NCBI GenBank assembly: GCA_963542845.1
Contig: CAUTZA010000001.1
Coordinates: 66,900-130,899 of the forward strand
Direction of reading: 5' to 3'
Length of the DNA: 64,000 bases
Source: JABCPO02 sp963542845
GTDB lineage: Bacteria; Bacillota; Clostridia; TANB77; CAG-508
The translations under genes and the position numbers were made by a program. Positions 1-7,990 of this stretch are shown piece after piece (position 1 is the stretch's first letter; every line of letters starts with the position of its first letter). The notes below the pieces were generated by a model. The model searched no databases. It worked only from the letters and a program-made list of their open reading frames with translations, and was not told where the DNA came from.

Positions 1-32
1 ACTTAAAATTACAAACTAAAATGGGGGATAAA

Positions 33-251
33 GTGCCAAAAGAAGAACTAATAGAGTTAGAAGGTACAGTGATTGAAACATTACCAAATACTACTTTTAA
101 AGTAAGACTTGATAATGGACATGAACTGCTTGCACATATATCTGGTAAGTTAAGAATGCATTATATTAAAATATTACCAGGAGATAAAGTAAAACTAGAA
201 ATCTCACCATATGACTTAAATAGAGGTCGTATAACTTGGAGAGGAAAATAG
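33..251 (+). CDS. infA: translation initiation factor IF-1
   Basis: IF-1 binds the 30S A site during initiation. The single S1/OB-fold domain is intact, with the family patterns EGTVIE near the start, HISGKLRM in the middle and SPYDLNRGRITWR at the end. I prefer the GTG at 33: it is preceded by GGGGGA at 23-28 at good spacing and gives 72 residues, the usual family length. An in-frame ATG at 21 would add four residues but has no Shine-Dalgarno. The gene leads directly into rpmJ, as in the usual infA-rpmJ-rpsM-rpsK order. No in-frame CGG. Confidence 0.95.
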   Translation: MPKEELIELEGTVIETLPNTTFKVRLDNGHELLAHISGKLRMHYIKILPGDKVKLEISPYDLNRGRITWRGK

Positions 252-260
252 GAGGAAGAA

Positions 261-374
261 ATGAAAGTAAGACCATCAGTAAAACCAATGTGTGATAAAT
301 GTAAGGTTATAAAAAGAAAAGGTGTTGTAAGAGTTATATGTGATAACCCAAAACACAAACAAAGACAAGGATAA
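261..374 (+). CDS. rpmJ: 50S ribosomal protein L36
   Basis: 37-residue protein starting MKVRPSVKPMCDKCK and ending NPKHKQRQG, the normal length and ends for L36. The zinc-binding pattern is visible as CDKC followed by a Cys and a His in VICDNPKH, so this is the zinc-ribbon (C+) form. GGAGGA lies just upstream. It sits 9 bases after infA and belongs to the same ribosomal protein operon. Confidence 0.96.
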   Translation: MKVRPSVKPMCDKCKVIKRKGVVRVICDNPKHKQRQG

Positions 375-520
375 TAACAATAACCAAAAAATATAATAAC
401 AAAATAATAAATATAATATAATAATAAAATAAAATGTTTATATGATTTTAGGAATATATGAGTTTGCGGCTAGGACTTGTATATGTAAATATATGTTTAA
501 AGTTGGTACTAGGATTTATG

Positions 521-561
521 TAGATAAATAAGAGAGAACCTCATCCTTTGTTATTTGTCTA
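521..561 (+). promoter_or_regulatory. hairpin in the 279-base rpmJ-rpsM gap
   Basis: The space between rpmJ and rpsM (375-653) is unusually long for this operon and holds no ORF. It contains an 11-base inverted repeat, TAGATAAATAA at 521-531 against TTATTTGTCTA at 551-561, with one G-U pair and a 19-base loop. There is no clean U-run after it, so it is not an obvious terminator. It could be a leader or attenuator for rpsM-rplQ; this is inference from position and folding only. The rest of the gap shows nothing I recognise. Confidence 0.4.
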
Positions 562-653
562 TATATTTTCTACATTTCAAACTGATTTTAAATGATATAT
601 ACTTAAAAAGAAAATAAAATAAATTTTAATTATAAAAATGGAGGATTAAATTT

Positions 654-1022
654 ATGGCTCGTATAGCGGGAGTAGATATACCTAGAGAAAAAAGAGTGGA
701 AATATCATTAACATATATCTATGGGATTGGTAGAACATTATCAAACAAGATATTAGAAAAATTGAATATTAATCCAGATACTAGGGTAAAAGATTTAACT
801 GATGAACAAGTTAATGAAATAAGAAAAGAAATAACTAATTACACTGTAGAAGGTGATTTAAGACGTGAAGTAGCACTTGATATAAAAAGATTAAAAGAAA
901 TAGGATGCTACAGAGGATTAAGACATAGAAGAAACTTACCTGTTAGAGGTCAAAGAACTAAGACAAATGCTCGTACTAGAAAAGGACCTAAAAAAGTTGT
1001 AAGTAGATCTAAAAAGAAATAA
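654..1022 (+). CDS. rpsM: 30S ribosomal protein S13
   Basis: 122 residues, normal length. It begins MARIAGVDIPREKRVEISLT and ends in the basic tail found in S13, with the RGLRHRRNLPVRGQRTKTNART block that contacts 16S rRNA and the P-site tRNA. GGAGG lies 10 bases upstream. The CGG trinucleotide near its start spans two codons (GCG GGA) and so is read normally, a useful control for the CGG recoding seen elsewhere in the window. Confidence 0.97.
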   Translation: MARIAGVDIPREKRVEISLTYIYGIGRTLSNKILEKLNINPDTRVKDLTDEQVNEIRKEITNYTVEGDLRREVALDIKRLKEIGCYRGLRHRRNLPVRGQRTKTNARTRKGPKKVVSRSKKK

Positions 1023-1057
1023 GCACTAATATAGTAATATAGGAGGAAAAGTAAATA

Positions 1058-1450
1058 ATGGCTAAGGTAGCAAAGAAAAAAGCAACTAGAAAAAAGAAAT
1101 TAACTTTTGATGCAGGAGCAGCACATATACATGCAAGTTTTAACAACACAATAGTTACAATTACAGATAAAGCTGGAAATGTAATAACTTGGGCAAGTGC
1201 TGGAGACTTAGGGTTTAAAGGTTCAAGAAAAAGTACACCATTTGCAGCTGGAGAAGCAGCTGAATCAGCAGCTAAAAAAGCAGCTGATATGGGATTAAAA
1301 TCAGTAGCAGTATTTATAAAAGGACCAGGTTCAGGTAGAGAAACAGCAATTAGATCAATTGCAGCAGCTGGACTAGAAATAACAAGTATAAAAGATGTTA
1401 CACCAATTCCACACAATGGATGTAGACCACCAAAAAGAAGAAGACCATAA
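1058..1450 (+). CDS. rpsK: 30S ribosomal protein S11
   Basis: 130 residues. Conserved S11 blocks are present: HIHASFNNTIVTITD, SAGDLGFKGSRKSTPFA and the C-terminal TPIPHNGCRPPKRRR. S11 forms the platform of the 30S subunit near the E site. Preceded by AGGAGG, 35 bases after rpsM. No in-frame CGG and no frame problem. Confidence 0.97.
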   Translation: MAKVAKKKATRKKKLTFDAGAAHIHASFNNTIVTITDKAGNVITWASAGDLGFKGSRKSTPFAAGEAAESAAKKAADMGLKSVAVFIKGPGSGRETAIRSIAAAGLEITSIKDVTPIPHNGCRPPKRRRP

Positions 1451-1528
1451 GGTAGTAATAAGTAAAAAAATTATAACTAAAAATTAATTAAAATATATAT
1501 AATAAAAAAATAAGAAAAGGAGAAAAAT

Positions 1529-2122
1529 ATGGCAAGATTTAAAGTTCCAGTTCTTAAAAGATGTAGAGCTTTAGGAATTAGTCCAACATATATCGGAATA
1601 AACAAAACTTCTGAAAGAAAACCTAAAAAATCTTTCAAAAAGTTAAGCGAATATGGTGTGCAATTAAGAGAAAAACAAAGAGCTAAATTTATATATGATG
1701 TAAGCGAAAAACAATTTAGAAGATATTTTGAAAAAGCTTCAAGAAGAAAAGGAATAACAGGGGAAGTGTTACTTCAAATATTAGAAAGTAGATTAGACAA
1801 TATATTATTTAGATCAGGTTTTGCTAAAACTAGACCACAAGCAAGACAAATGATTTCACACGGAGCAATAGAAGTAAACGGAGTAAAAACAGACATAGCA
1901 TCATACCTAGTAAAACAAGGTGATGTTATAGCAGTAAGAGAAGCTAAAAAAGAACATCCAATGATAAAACTAAACTTAACTGAAAAGCATGTAGCATCAG
2001 TTGTAGAATGGTTAGATGTTAATGAAAAAGAATTAAGTATAAAAGTTTTAAGATTACCAGAAAGAGAAGAAATTGATCTTCCAATCGAAGAACACTTAAT
2101 AGTTGAGCTTTACTCAAAATAG
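1529..2122 (+). CDS. rpsD: 30S ribosomal protein S4
   Basis: 197 residues, with the N-terminal S4 domain followed by an S4 RNA-binding domain (LESRLDNILFRSGFAKTRPQARQMISHGAIEVNG). It is a primary 16S rRNA binder in 30S assembly. This form lacks the N-terminal zinc cysteines (MARFKVPVLKRCRALG), as in C-minus S4 proteins. The HGAIEVNG codons CAC GGA and AAC GGA contain CGG out of frame and are read normally. Only 78 bases precede it, with no recognisable S4 leader. Confidence 0.96.
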   Translation: MARFKVPVLKRCRALGISPTYIGINKTSERKPKKSFKKLSEYGVQLREKQRAKFIYDVSEKQFRRYFEKASRRKGITGEVLLQILESRLDNILFRSGFAKTRPQARQMISHGAIEVNGVKTDIASYLVKQGDVIAVREAKKEHPMIKLNLTEKHVASVVEWLDVNEKELSIKVLRLPEREEIDLPIEEHLIVELYSK

Positions 2123-2258
2123 GTACTTGTGCTTAACTTTAAAAAGATATATAGAAATTTGCTTAAAAGTATTATTGGAGTATTATTTCATTAAGACAGA
2201 AAGAAATAATTATGATCTAATAACTTAACAATAATAACTTTTGAGTTTGGGAGGAATA

Positions 2259-3206
2259 ATGATAGAGTTTGAAAAACCAAATATTGAATGCTTAGTAGAT
2301 GATAGAGTAAATAATTACGGAAAATTTGTATGTGAACCATTAGAAAGAGGATATGGTATAACACTAGGAAATGCTTTAAGAAGAGTATTATTATCATCAT
2401 TACCTGGAGCAGCAATAACAGGGGTTAAAATTGAAGGAGTTCAACATGAATTCACTACTATTCCAAATATAGTTGAAGATGTTATGGAAATAATTTTAAA
2501 TTTAAAATCAATTAGATTTAAAATGGATACACAAGAACCAAAAAAACTAACTTTAAAACATAAAGGTGCAGGAATTATAACTGCAGGTGATATAAAAACA
2601 GTAGATGGTATAGAAGTACTAAATAAGGATCAATTAATAGCAACAGCTTCAGAAGGAGCAAACCTTGTAATGGAACTTACTGTAGAAAAAGGTAGAGGAT
2701 ACAATACAGTAGAAAGAAATAAAAAGGAAAATGAAGATATTAATTATATAGCAGTAGATTCAATATTTACACCAGTTAAAAAAGTTAACTATGTTATAGA
2801 AAATACAAGAGTTGGAGACAGAGCAGACTATGATAGACTAGTACTAGAAGTTTGGACAGATGGTAGCTTAACAACAGAAGAATCAATAAGTTTAGCAGCT
2901 AAGATAATGTCTAGTCACCTAGAACTATTTATAGACCTAACAGAAATAGTTAGAAAAGTTCAAGTTATGTTAGAACCTAAAAAAGAAGAAGATTTAGAAG
3001 TATTAAATCAAAAGGTTGAAGATCTAAACTTTAGTAAGAGACCAATGAACTGTTTAAAAATTAAAGAAATAAAAACAGTTAGAGATCTAATTTCATACAC
3101 TAAAGAAGAAGTTAAGAAATTTAAAAATTTAGGAGCTAAATCTTTAGAAGAAATAGTTAATAAGGTTGAAGAATTAGGATTAGAATTTAAAAAAGAAGAA
3201 AAATAA
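2259..3206 (+). CDS. rpoA: DNA-directed RNA polymerase subunit alpha
   Basis: 315 residues from the ATG at 2259, which follows GGGAGGAATA; an upstream in-frame TTG at 2241 is less likely. The N-terminal assembly domain has the GYGITLGNALRRVLLSSLPG signature. The C-terminal domain (about 245-310) has the helix-hairpin-helix region that binds UP elements and activators, including the LGAKSLEEI segment. It lies between rpsD and rplQ as in most bacteria. No in-frame CGG. Confidence 0.97.
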   Translation: MIEFEKPNIECLVDDRVNNYGKFVCEPLERGYGITLGNALRRVLLSSLPGAAITGVKIEGVQHEFTTIPNIVEDVMEIILNLKSIRFKMDTQEPKKLTLKHKGAGIITAGDIKTVDGIEVLNKDQLIATASEGANLVMELTVEKGRGYNTVERNKKENEDINYIAVDSIFTPVKKVNYVIENTRVGDRADYDRLVLEVWTDGSLTTEESISLAAKIMSSHLELFIDLTEIVRKVQVMLEPKKEEDLEVLNQKVEDLNFSKRPMNCLKIKEIKTVRDLISYTKEEVKKFKNLGAKSLEEIVNKVEELGLEFKKEEK

Positions 3207-3221
3207 GGAAAGGATAATTAA

Positions 3222-3722
3222 ATGAGAAAACTAGGAAGACCTACAGATCAAAGATTAGCAATGCTTAAAACATTAACAACAGATCTATTCTTACACGGTA
3301 GAATAACTACAACAGAAGATAGAGCTAAAGAAGTTAAAGCAATAGCAGATAGCATTGTATCTCTAGCAGTAAAAGAAAAAGATAATTTTGAGCTAGTTGA
3401 TCAAAAAGTTATAAAAGCTAAGTTAGATGCTAATGGACATAAAGTAACAGAAAAAGCTGTAAGTAAAAATGGTAAAGAATATAACAAAGTAGTTAAAGTA
3501 GAAACTACTGAAAAAAGAGAAAAAGATTTACCTTCAAGATTACATGCTAGAAGACAAATAATGAAAAAAGTTAATAAGGTTAAAGGTACAGACGTAATCG
3601 CTAAGATTTTTGGAGAAATAGCTAAAAACCAAGAAGGAAGAGTTGGTGGTTATACTAGAATAGTTAAATTAAACCCAAGACGTGGAGATAATGCTAAAAT
3701 GGCTGTACTAGAAATATTATAA
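3222..3722 (+). CDS. rplQ: 50S ribosomal protein L17 with an internal insertion
   Basis: 166 residues, against about 115-130 in most bacteria. The normal start (RKLGRPTDQRLAMLKTLTTD) and end (GGYTRIVKLNPRRGDNAKMA) are present. The extra length is a charged insertion of about 45 residues in the middle, roughly residues 48-100, before LHARRQIMKKV. It is 15 bases downstream of rpoA and ends the operon at a hairpin terminator. The genes that often follow rplQ in Firmicutes (ecfA, truA, rplM, rpsI) are absent here. Confidence 0.95.
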   Translation: MRKLGRPTDQRLAMLKTLTTDLFLHGRITTTEDRAKEVKAIADSIVSLAVKEKDNFELVDQKVIKAKLDANGHKVTEKAVSKNGKEYNKVVKVETTEKREKDLPSRLHARRQIMKKVNKVKGTDVIAKIFGEIAKNQEGRVGGYTRIVKLNPRRGDNAKMAVLEIL

Positions 3723-3737
3723 TACTAGATAAGAAAG

Positions 3738-3764
3738 GATGGTTAATAATAATCATCTTTTTTT
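3738..3764 (+). terminator. rho-independent terminator after rplQ
   Basis: Seven-base stem GATGGTT/AATCATC (one G-U pair) with a six-base loop, followed by a run of seven T. It closes the ribosomal protein operon before the surface-protein array. Confidence 0.8.
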
Positions 3765-4340
3765 GCTATGTAACAAAAGAAAATATTTTTTGTGAAACTT
3801 CTGTAATATATATAGTATATTAAGATATTTTAAGATAAAGGTATATATATCAGGAGGGAATACTAATGAAAAATAGGAAGAAGAAAAATGCAATAACACT
3901 TCTTGCACTAGTTATAACCATAGTCATAATGTTACTTTTAGCGGGAGTAGCAATACAAATGACAATGGGAGAAAATGGACTAATTGCAAAATCAGTTCAA
4001 GCACAAAAAGAGCAAGCAAAAGCAGAACTATATGATACAGCAAAACTAAGCTATATGAGCTTAAATGCTAAAGCACTTGAAAATGGACAACCAAGTCCTA
4101 GTGCAGAGCTTGCACTATCTACAACAGAATTTACAAGCAAGTATAATGTAGTAGGGGATGATATAACTGATAAGAAGGGGACGGTTATTGATACTAAGCT
4201 TAATGTATTGAATGTTATACAAGGTACAGTAGCAGGTGGATTTACACCGGGTACAACTCCAGGAGGAAGTACTCCAGCAGAATCATGGCCTAAAACAGTT
4301 GGTGGTGTTACAATACCAGAAGAAGATAAGGACAAAATGA
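3763..4340 (+). repeat. duplicated unit, copy 1 (promoter plus 5' end of gene)
   Basis: From the end of the rplQ terminator through the first ~155 codons of LRR protein 1, the DNA is nearly identical to 5905-6483 ahead of and inside LRR protein 2. Identity covers the promoter, the ribosome-binding site CAGGAGGGA and the prepilin-like N-terminus, then fades in the variable middle. This indicates a recent tandem duplication. Confidence 0.8.
3790..3818 (+). promoter_or_regulatory. putative sigma-A promoter of surface LRR protein 1
   Basis: TTGTGA at 3790-3795 and TAGTAT at 3813-3818 are separated by 17 bases, about 45 bases before the start codon at 3866. The same arrangement is copied upstream of paralogue 2 (5933-5961). 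Assigned from hexamer match and spacing only. Confidence 0.5.
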
Positions 4341-5869
4341 TATTGAAGCTTAAGGTAAAAAATGATACAGAAGTAAATTTTACTACTAATATTTACGATT
4401 TACTGGAAATTGACCCTATAGAGTTAGACTATGGAAATGGAGAAAAAGAAAATATTACAGATTTATACAATTCAAATAACAAGCATTATAATGTAGGAGA
4501 ATATATTTTAAAATTAAAAAATGTTAAAGATTTTGGAATGCAGGGGAATGAAAATTGCGAAATAGAAATATTACAATGGGGCAAGATATTAGAAAAAAAT
4601 GAAGAAAATATTATTAACATTCCAAATGTTTCAAAAATATATGAACCAGAGCCAGATAGAATTCCTATTTACTATGAAAATCCAAAGTTTACAGAAATAC
4701 CAGAGTGGTTATTTAGTAAAAAAGTTACAAGTACTAAAATGAGTCAATTTGGGCCAAATGATAGTATAGAGATTATCCCAGAAGGATTATTTAAGCATAG
4801 TTTAAATATAACAGTTTTTAGTGGTGTATTTGGGGGGAATACTGCAATAAAAAATATTCCAGAAGGCTTGTTTAAAAATAATGTGAATGTAACAGAATTT
4901 GCAGCAGTATTTAGCGGGTGTAAAGGTCTAACAAGTATTCCAGAAGGCTTGTTTGCAAATAATGTGAATGTAACAAAATTTTCTTTTGTATTTAGCGGGT
5001 GTGATGGACTAACAAGTATTCCTGAAGGGTTATTTGCAAATAATGTGAATGTAACAGAATTTTCTAATGTATTTGCCATGTGTAAAGGTCTAACAAGTAT
5101 TCCAGAAGGTTTGTTTAAAAATAATGTGAATGTAACAGAGTTTTCTTATGTATTTGGCGGGTGTGATGGTCTAACAAGTATTCCAGAAAGCTTGTTTGCA
5201 AATAATGTGAATGTAATAAAATTTTATTATGTATTTAGAGGGTGTGATGGTATAACAAGTATCCCTGAAGGATTATTCAAGAATAATGTAAATGTAACAG
5301 AATTTGTAGAAGTATTTAGAGAGTGTAAAGGTCTAACAAGTATCCCTGAAGGCTTGTTTAAAAATAATGTGAATGTAACCTTTTTTAATGGGGTGTTTAG
5401 CCATTGTAAAGGTCTAACAAGTATCCCAGAAGACTTATTTAAGAATAATGTGAAGACAGAGAGATTTATTTTTTTATTTGCACTCTGTGATGCGATAACA
5501 AGCATCCCAGAAGGATTATTCAAGAATAATGTGAAGGCAGTAGATTTTTCTAGTACATTTAATGGATGTACGGGCCTAACAAGCATTCCAGAAGGATTAT
5601 TCAAGAATAATGTGAATGTAGCAAATTTTTATAGGGTGTTTAGCCATTGTAAAGGTCTAACAAATATCCCAGAAGGCTTGTTTAAAAATAATGTGAATGT
5701 AAACTTTTTTAATGAGGTATTTAGCAATTGTACAGGCTTAACAAGTATTCCGGATAGAATTATAGAAGCTGCAAAAAAAGTTAAAGAAAAAGGTGGAGAG
5801 GTCAAGGGTATGTTTAATAGATGCACATCAGCCTCAAACTATAGTAGTCTACCATATTATATGAAATAA
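3866..5869 (+). CDS. surface protein 1: prepilin-like N-terminus plus 12 LRR units
   Basis: 667 residues. Residues 1-35 are a basic leader and hydrophobic helix (NAITLLALVITIVIMLLLAG) resembling class III prepilin signals, but with Ala where pilins have Glu5. A conserved stalk follows, then the block PKTVGGVTIPEEDKDKM, a DYGNG/EYILK beta domain, and the hallmark YEPEPDRIP...TEIPEWLFSKKV. The second half is about 12 BspA-type leucine-rich units of about 24 residues, pattern SIPEGLFKNNVNVTxFxxxFxxCxGL. It ends with a cap, MFNRCTSASNY. First of eight paralogues in the window. Probably exported and surface-displayed; ligand unknown. No in-frame CGG. Confidence 0.85.
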   Translation: MKNRKKKNAITLLALVITIVIMLLLAGVAIQMTMGENGLIAKSVQAQKEQAKAELYDTAKLSYMSLNAKALENGQPSPSAELALSTTEFTSKYNVVGDDITDKKGTVIDTKLNVLNVIQGTVAGGFTPGTTPGGSTPAESWPKTVGGVTIPEEDKDKMILKLKVKNDTEVNFTTNIYDLLEIDPIELDYGNGEKENITDLYNSNNKHYNVGEYILKLKNVKDFGMQGNENCEIEILQWGKILEKNEENIINIPNVSKIYEPEPDRIPIYYENPKFTEIPEWLFSKKVTSTKMSQFGPNDSIEIIPEGLFKHSLNITVFSGVFGGNTAIKNIPEGLFKNNVNVTEFAAVFSGCKGLTSIPEGLFANNVNVTKFSFVFSGCDGLTSIPEGLFANNVNVTEFSNVFAMCKGLTSIPEGLFKNNVNVTEFSYVFGGCDGLTSIPESLFANNVNVIKFYYVFRGCDGITSIPEGLFKNNVNVTEFVEVFRECKGLTSIPEGLFKNNVNVTFFNGVFSHCKGLTSIPEDLFKNNVKTERFIFLFALCDAITSIPEGLFKNNVKAVDFSSTFNGCTGLTSIPEGLFKNNVNVANFYRVFSHCKGLTNIPEGLFKNNVNVNFFNEVFSNCTGLTSIPDRIIEAAKKVKEKGGEVKGMFNRCTSASNYSSLPYYMK

Positions 5870-5880
5870 TAGTATATTAA

Positions 5881-5910
5881 AGATGTATCTATGTGGATGC
5901 ATCTTTTTTT
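5881..5910 (+). terminator. terminator after surface protein 1
   Basis: AGATGTAT/ATGCATCT stem with an eight-base loop followed by a T-run. The same AGATGTAT-type hairpin recurs after the paralogues at 7776 and 9196 and after the small membrane gene at 11698. Confidence 0.8.
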
Positions 5911-6483
5911 ATGTAACAAAAGTAAATATTTTTTGTGAAACTTCTGTAATATATATAGTATATTAAGATATTTTAAGATAAAGGTATATATATCAGGAGG
6001 GAATACTAATGAAAAATAGGAAGAAGAAAAATGCAATAACACTTCTTGCACTAGTTATAACCATAGTCATAATGTTACTTTTAGCGGGAGTAGCAATACA
6101 AATGACAATGGGAGAAAATGGACTAATTGCAAAATCAGTTCAAGCACAAAAAGAACAAGCAAAAGCAGAACTATATGATACAGCAAAATTAAGTTATACA
6201 AGCTTAAATGCTAAAGCACTTGAAAACGGACAACCAAGCCCTCAAGCAGAGCTAGCATTATCTACAACAGAGTTTACAAACAAGTACAATGTAGTAGGAG
6301 ATGATATTACTGACAAGAAGGGGACAGTTATTGATACTAAAGCAAATGTTTTAAACATTATACAAGGTACAGTAGCAGGTGGATTTACAGCAGGTACAAC
6401 TCCAGGAGGAAGTACTCCAGCAGAATCATGGCCTAAAACAGTTGGGGGAGTTACAATACCAGAAGAAGACAAAGATAAGATGA
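5905..6483 (+). repeat. duplicated unit, copy 2
   Basis: Near-identical copy of 3763-4340: promoter TTGTGA/TAGTAT (5933-5961), ribosome-binding site and the first ~155 codons of surface protein 2. Scattered silent changes separate the copies. Confidence 0.8.
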
Positions 6484-7769
6484 TCTTGAAGCTTAAGATA
6501 CTGACAGGAAGCTTACCTATTAATTTTAGGAGTGAAAGAATAAGTGTAGACTATGGAAATGGTATCAAAAGAGAGAGTGTAGATATAAGAACAGGAGAAA
6601 CGATAGAATACCAAGAAGGAGAATATATATTAAAAGCATCTGATTTTAGAGACTTTAGAATAATGCCAAGTTTCGGTAGTATGTCATATACTCCGAGTAT
6701 GGAAATTGAAATATTACAATGGGGAAAAATTGAAACTAGTGAAACAAATGAAGATTGGATATACATTCATGGAGTATCTAAAATATATGAACCGGAACCA
6801 GATAAAATATTGGTTGGATATACGGGGACACATTTAACAGAAATACCAGAATGGTTATTTAGTAAAAAAGTAACAAATAAAAAGTTGGGTATTTTTAGGA
6901 CAGCACCTAAATTAAATAAAATTCCAGAGAATTTGTTTAAAAATAATGTTAATGTGGAAAGTTTTGAAGGAATGTTTCATGAATTTGATATCTTAGAAGA
7001 ATTGCCGGAAAATCTGTTTAAGTATAATACTAAAGTGTTAAATTTTAATCATACATTTTTAGATTGTAGAAACTTAAAAAATATACCAAGTTCACTATTT
7101 AAATATAATACAGAAGTAAAAGAATTTACTTATACATTTAAGGGAACACCTTTGAATAGTATACCGGAAGATTTATTTAAGTATAATACTAAAGTAGAAA
7201 GTTTTAAATATACTTTTTCTGAATGTTGGAATATAAAAGGAATTCCAGAAAATTTGTTTAAGCATAATACTAAAGTAAAAGAGTTTGACAACACATTCTG
7301 GAAATGTACTACATTAAAAGATATACCAGAAAACTTATTTAAGTATAATGTTAAGGTGAGCGACTTCTATGGAATATTCATAGGATGTAACGCTATAACA
7401 GAAGTACCTGGAAACCTGTTTAAATATAACATAGAAGCAAGAAATTTTTCACATGTATTTTATGGTTGTGAAAATTTAAAAATAATAGGAAATGAGTTAT
7501 TTAGGTATAACCTTAATGCTGAAAATTTTGACAGTGCTTTTGGAGAGTGTAGAAAATTAGAAAATGTTCCAGAGAATTTATTTAATAATAATAACAATAT
7601 AAATAAAACAATATTTATGTTTGTAAATTGTAACAAGATATCAAGAGTTCCAAATGATATTATAGAAGTAGTAAAAAAAGTTAAAGAAAGAGGTGGAGTA
7701 GTATTTAGAATGTTTGAAGGATGTACATCAGCATCAAATTATGCCAGTATACCAAATTATATGAAATAA
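6009..7769 (+). CDS. surface protein 2: prepilin-like N-terminus plus about 9 LRR units
   Basis: 586 residues. The first ~155 residues nearly match surface protein 1. The repeats have diverged to the pattern IPENLFKYNTKVxxFxxTFxxC, with about nine units, and the C-terminal cap MFEGCTSASNYASIPNYMK is kept. The constant head and tail with variable repeat number and surface residues look like a family diversifying its binding face. Followed by a strong hairpin terminator. No in-frame CGG. Confidence 0.85.
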   Translation: MKNRKKKNAITLLALVITIVIMLLLAGVAIQMTMGENGLIAKSVQAQKEQAKAELYDTAKLSYTSLNAKALENGQPSPQAELALSTTEFTNKYNVVGDDITDKKGTVIDTKANVLNIIQGTVAGGFTAGTTPGGSTPAESWPKTVGGVTIPEEDKDKMILKLKILTGSLPINFRSERISVDYGNGIKRESVDIRTGETIEYQEGEYILKASDFRDFRIMPSFGSMSYTPSMEIEILQWGKIETSETNEDWIYIHGVSKIYEPEPDKILVGYTGTHLTEIPEWLFSKKVTNKKLGIFRTAPKLNKIPENLFKNNVNVESFEGMFHEFDILEELPENLFKYNTKVLNFNHTFLDCRNLKNIPSSLFKYNTEVKEFTYTFKGTPLNSIPEDLFKYNTKVESFKYTFSECWNIKGIPENLFKHNTKVKEFDNTFWKCTTLKDIPENLFKYNVKVSDFYGIFIGCNAITEVPGNLFKYNIEARNFSHVFYGCENLKIIGNELFRYNLNAENFDSAFGECRKLENVPENLFNNNNNINKTIFMFVNCNKISRVPNDIIEVVKKVKERGGVVFRMFEGCTSASNYASIPNYMK

Positions 7770-7775
7770 TATTAA

Positions 7776-7801
7776 AGATGTATCCTTTGATACATCTTTT
7801 T
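7776..7801 (+). terminator. terminator after surface protein 2
   Basis: Perfect nine-base stem AGATGTATC/GATACATCT with loop CTTT and a short T-run. Confidence 0.85.
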
Positions 7802-7990
7802 GCTATGGATTAAATATAACAGAATGATAAAATAGTGTAATATATCTAGAAATTATATACTTGTATAATTAAAATTGTATTAAAGATAGATGAAAGGAAT
7901 ATACAATGATGGGGAATAAGAAAGGAATAACATTACTTGCACTAGTTATCACCATAGTTATAATGCTACTTTTAGCAGGAGTAGCAATAC
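7800..7990 (+). repeat. second duplicated upstream unit, copy A
   Basis: The interval from the terminator tail to the start of surface protein 3 is repeated almost base for base at 9222-9412 ahead of surface protein 4, including the start context ATGATGGGGAATAAG and the N-terminal helix codons. It differs from the unit used by proteins 1 and 2, so the four-gene array seems to come from two separate duplications. Confidence 0.8.

Noticed and set aside
1451..1528. S4 autoregulatory leader before rpsD
   Set aside because: The gap is only 78 bases, very AT-rich, and shows none of the expected structure.
2241..2258. TTG 2241 as the start of rpoA
   Set aside because: ATG 2259 follows GGGAGGAATA at ideal spacing and matches the family N-terminus (MIEFEKP); the TTG has no ribosome-binding site.
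4780..5760. Regular DNA repeats in the LRR gene as a possible CRISPR array
   Set aside because: The period (about 72-75 bases) is codon-phased and encodes LRR units with degenerate copies; there are no constant repeats with unique spacers and no cas genes.
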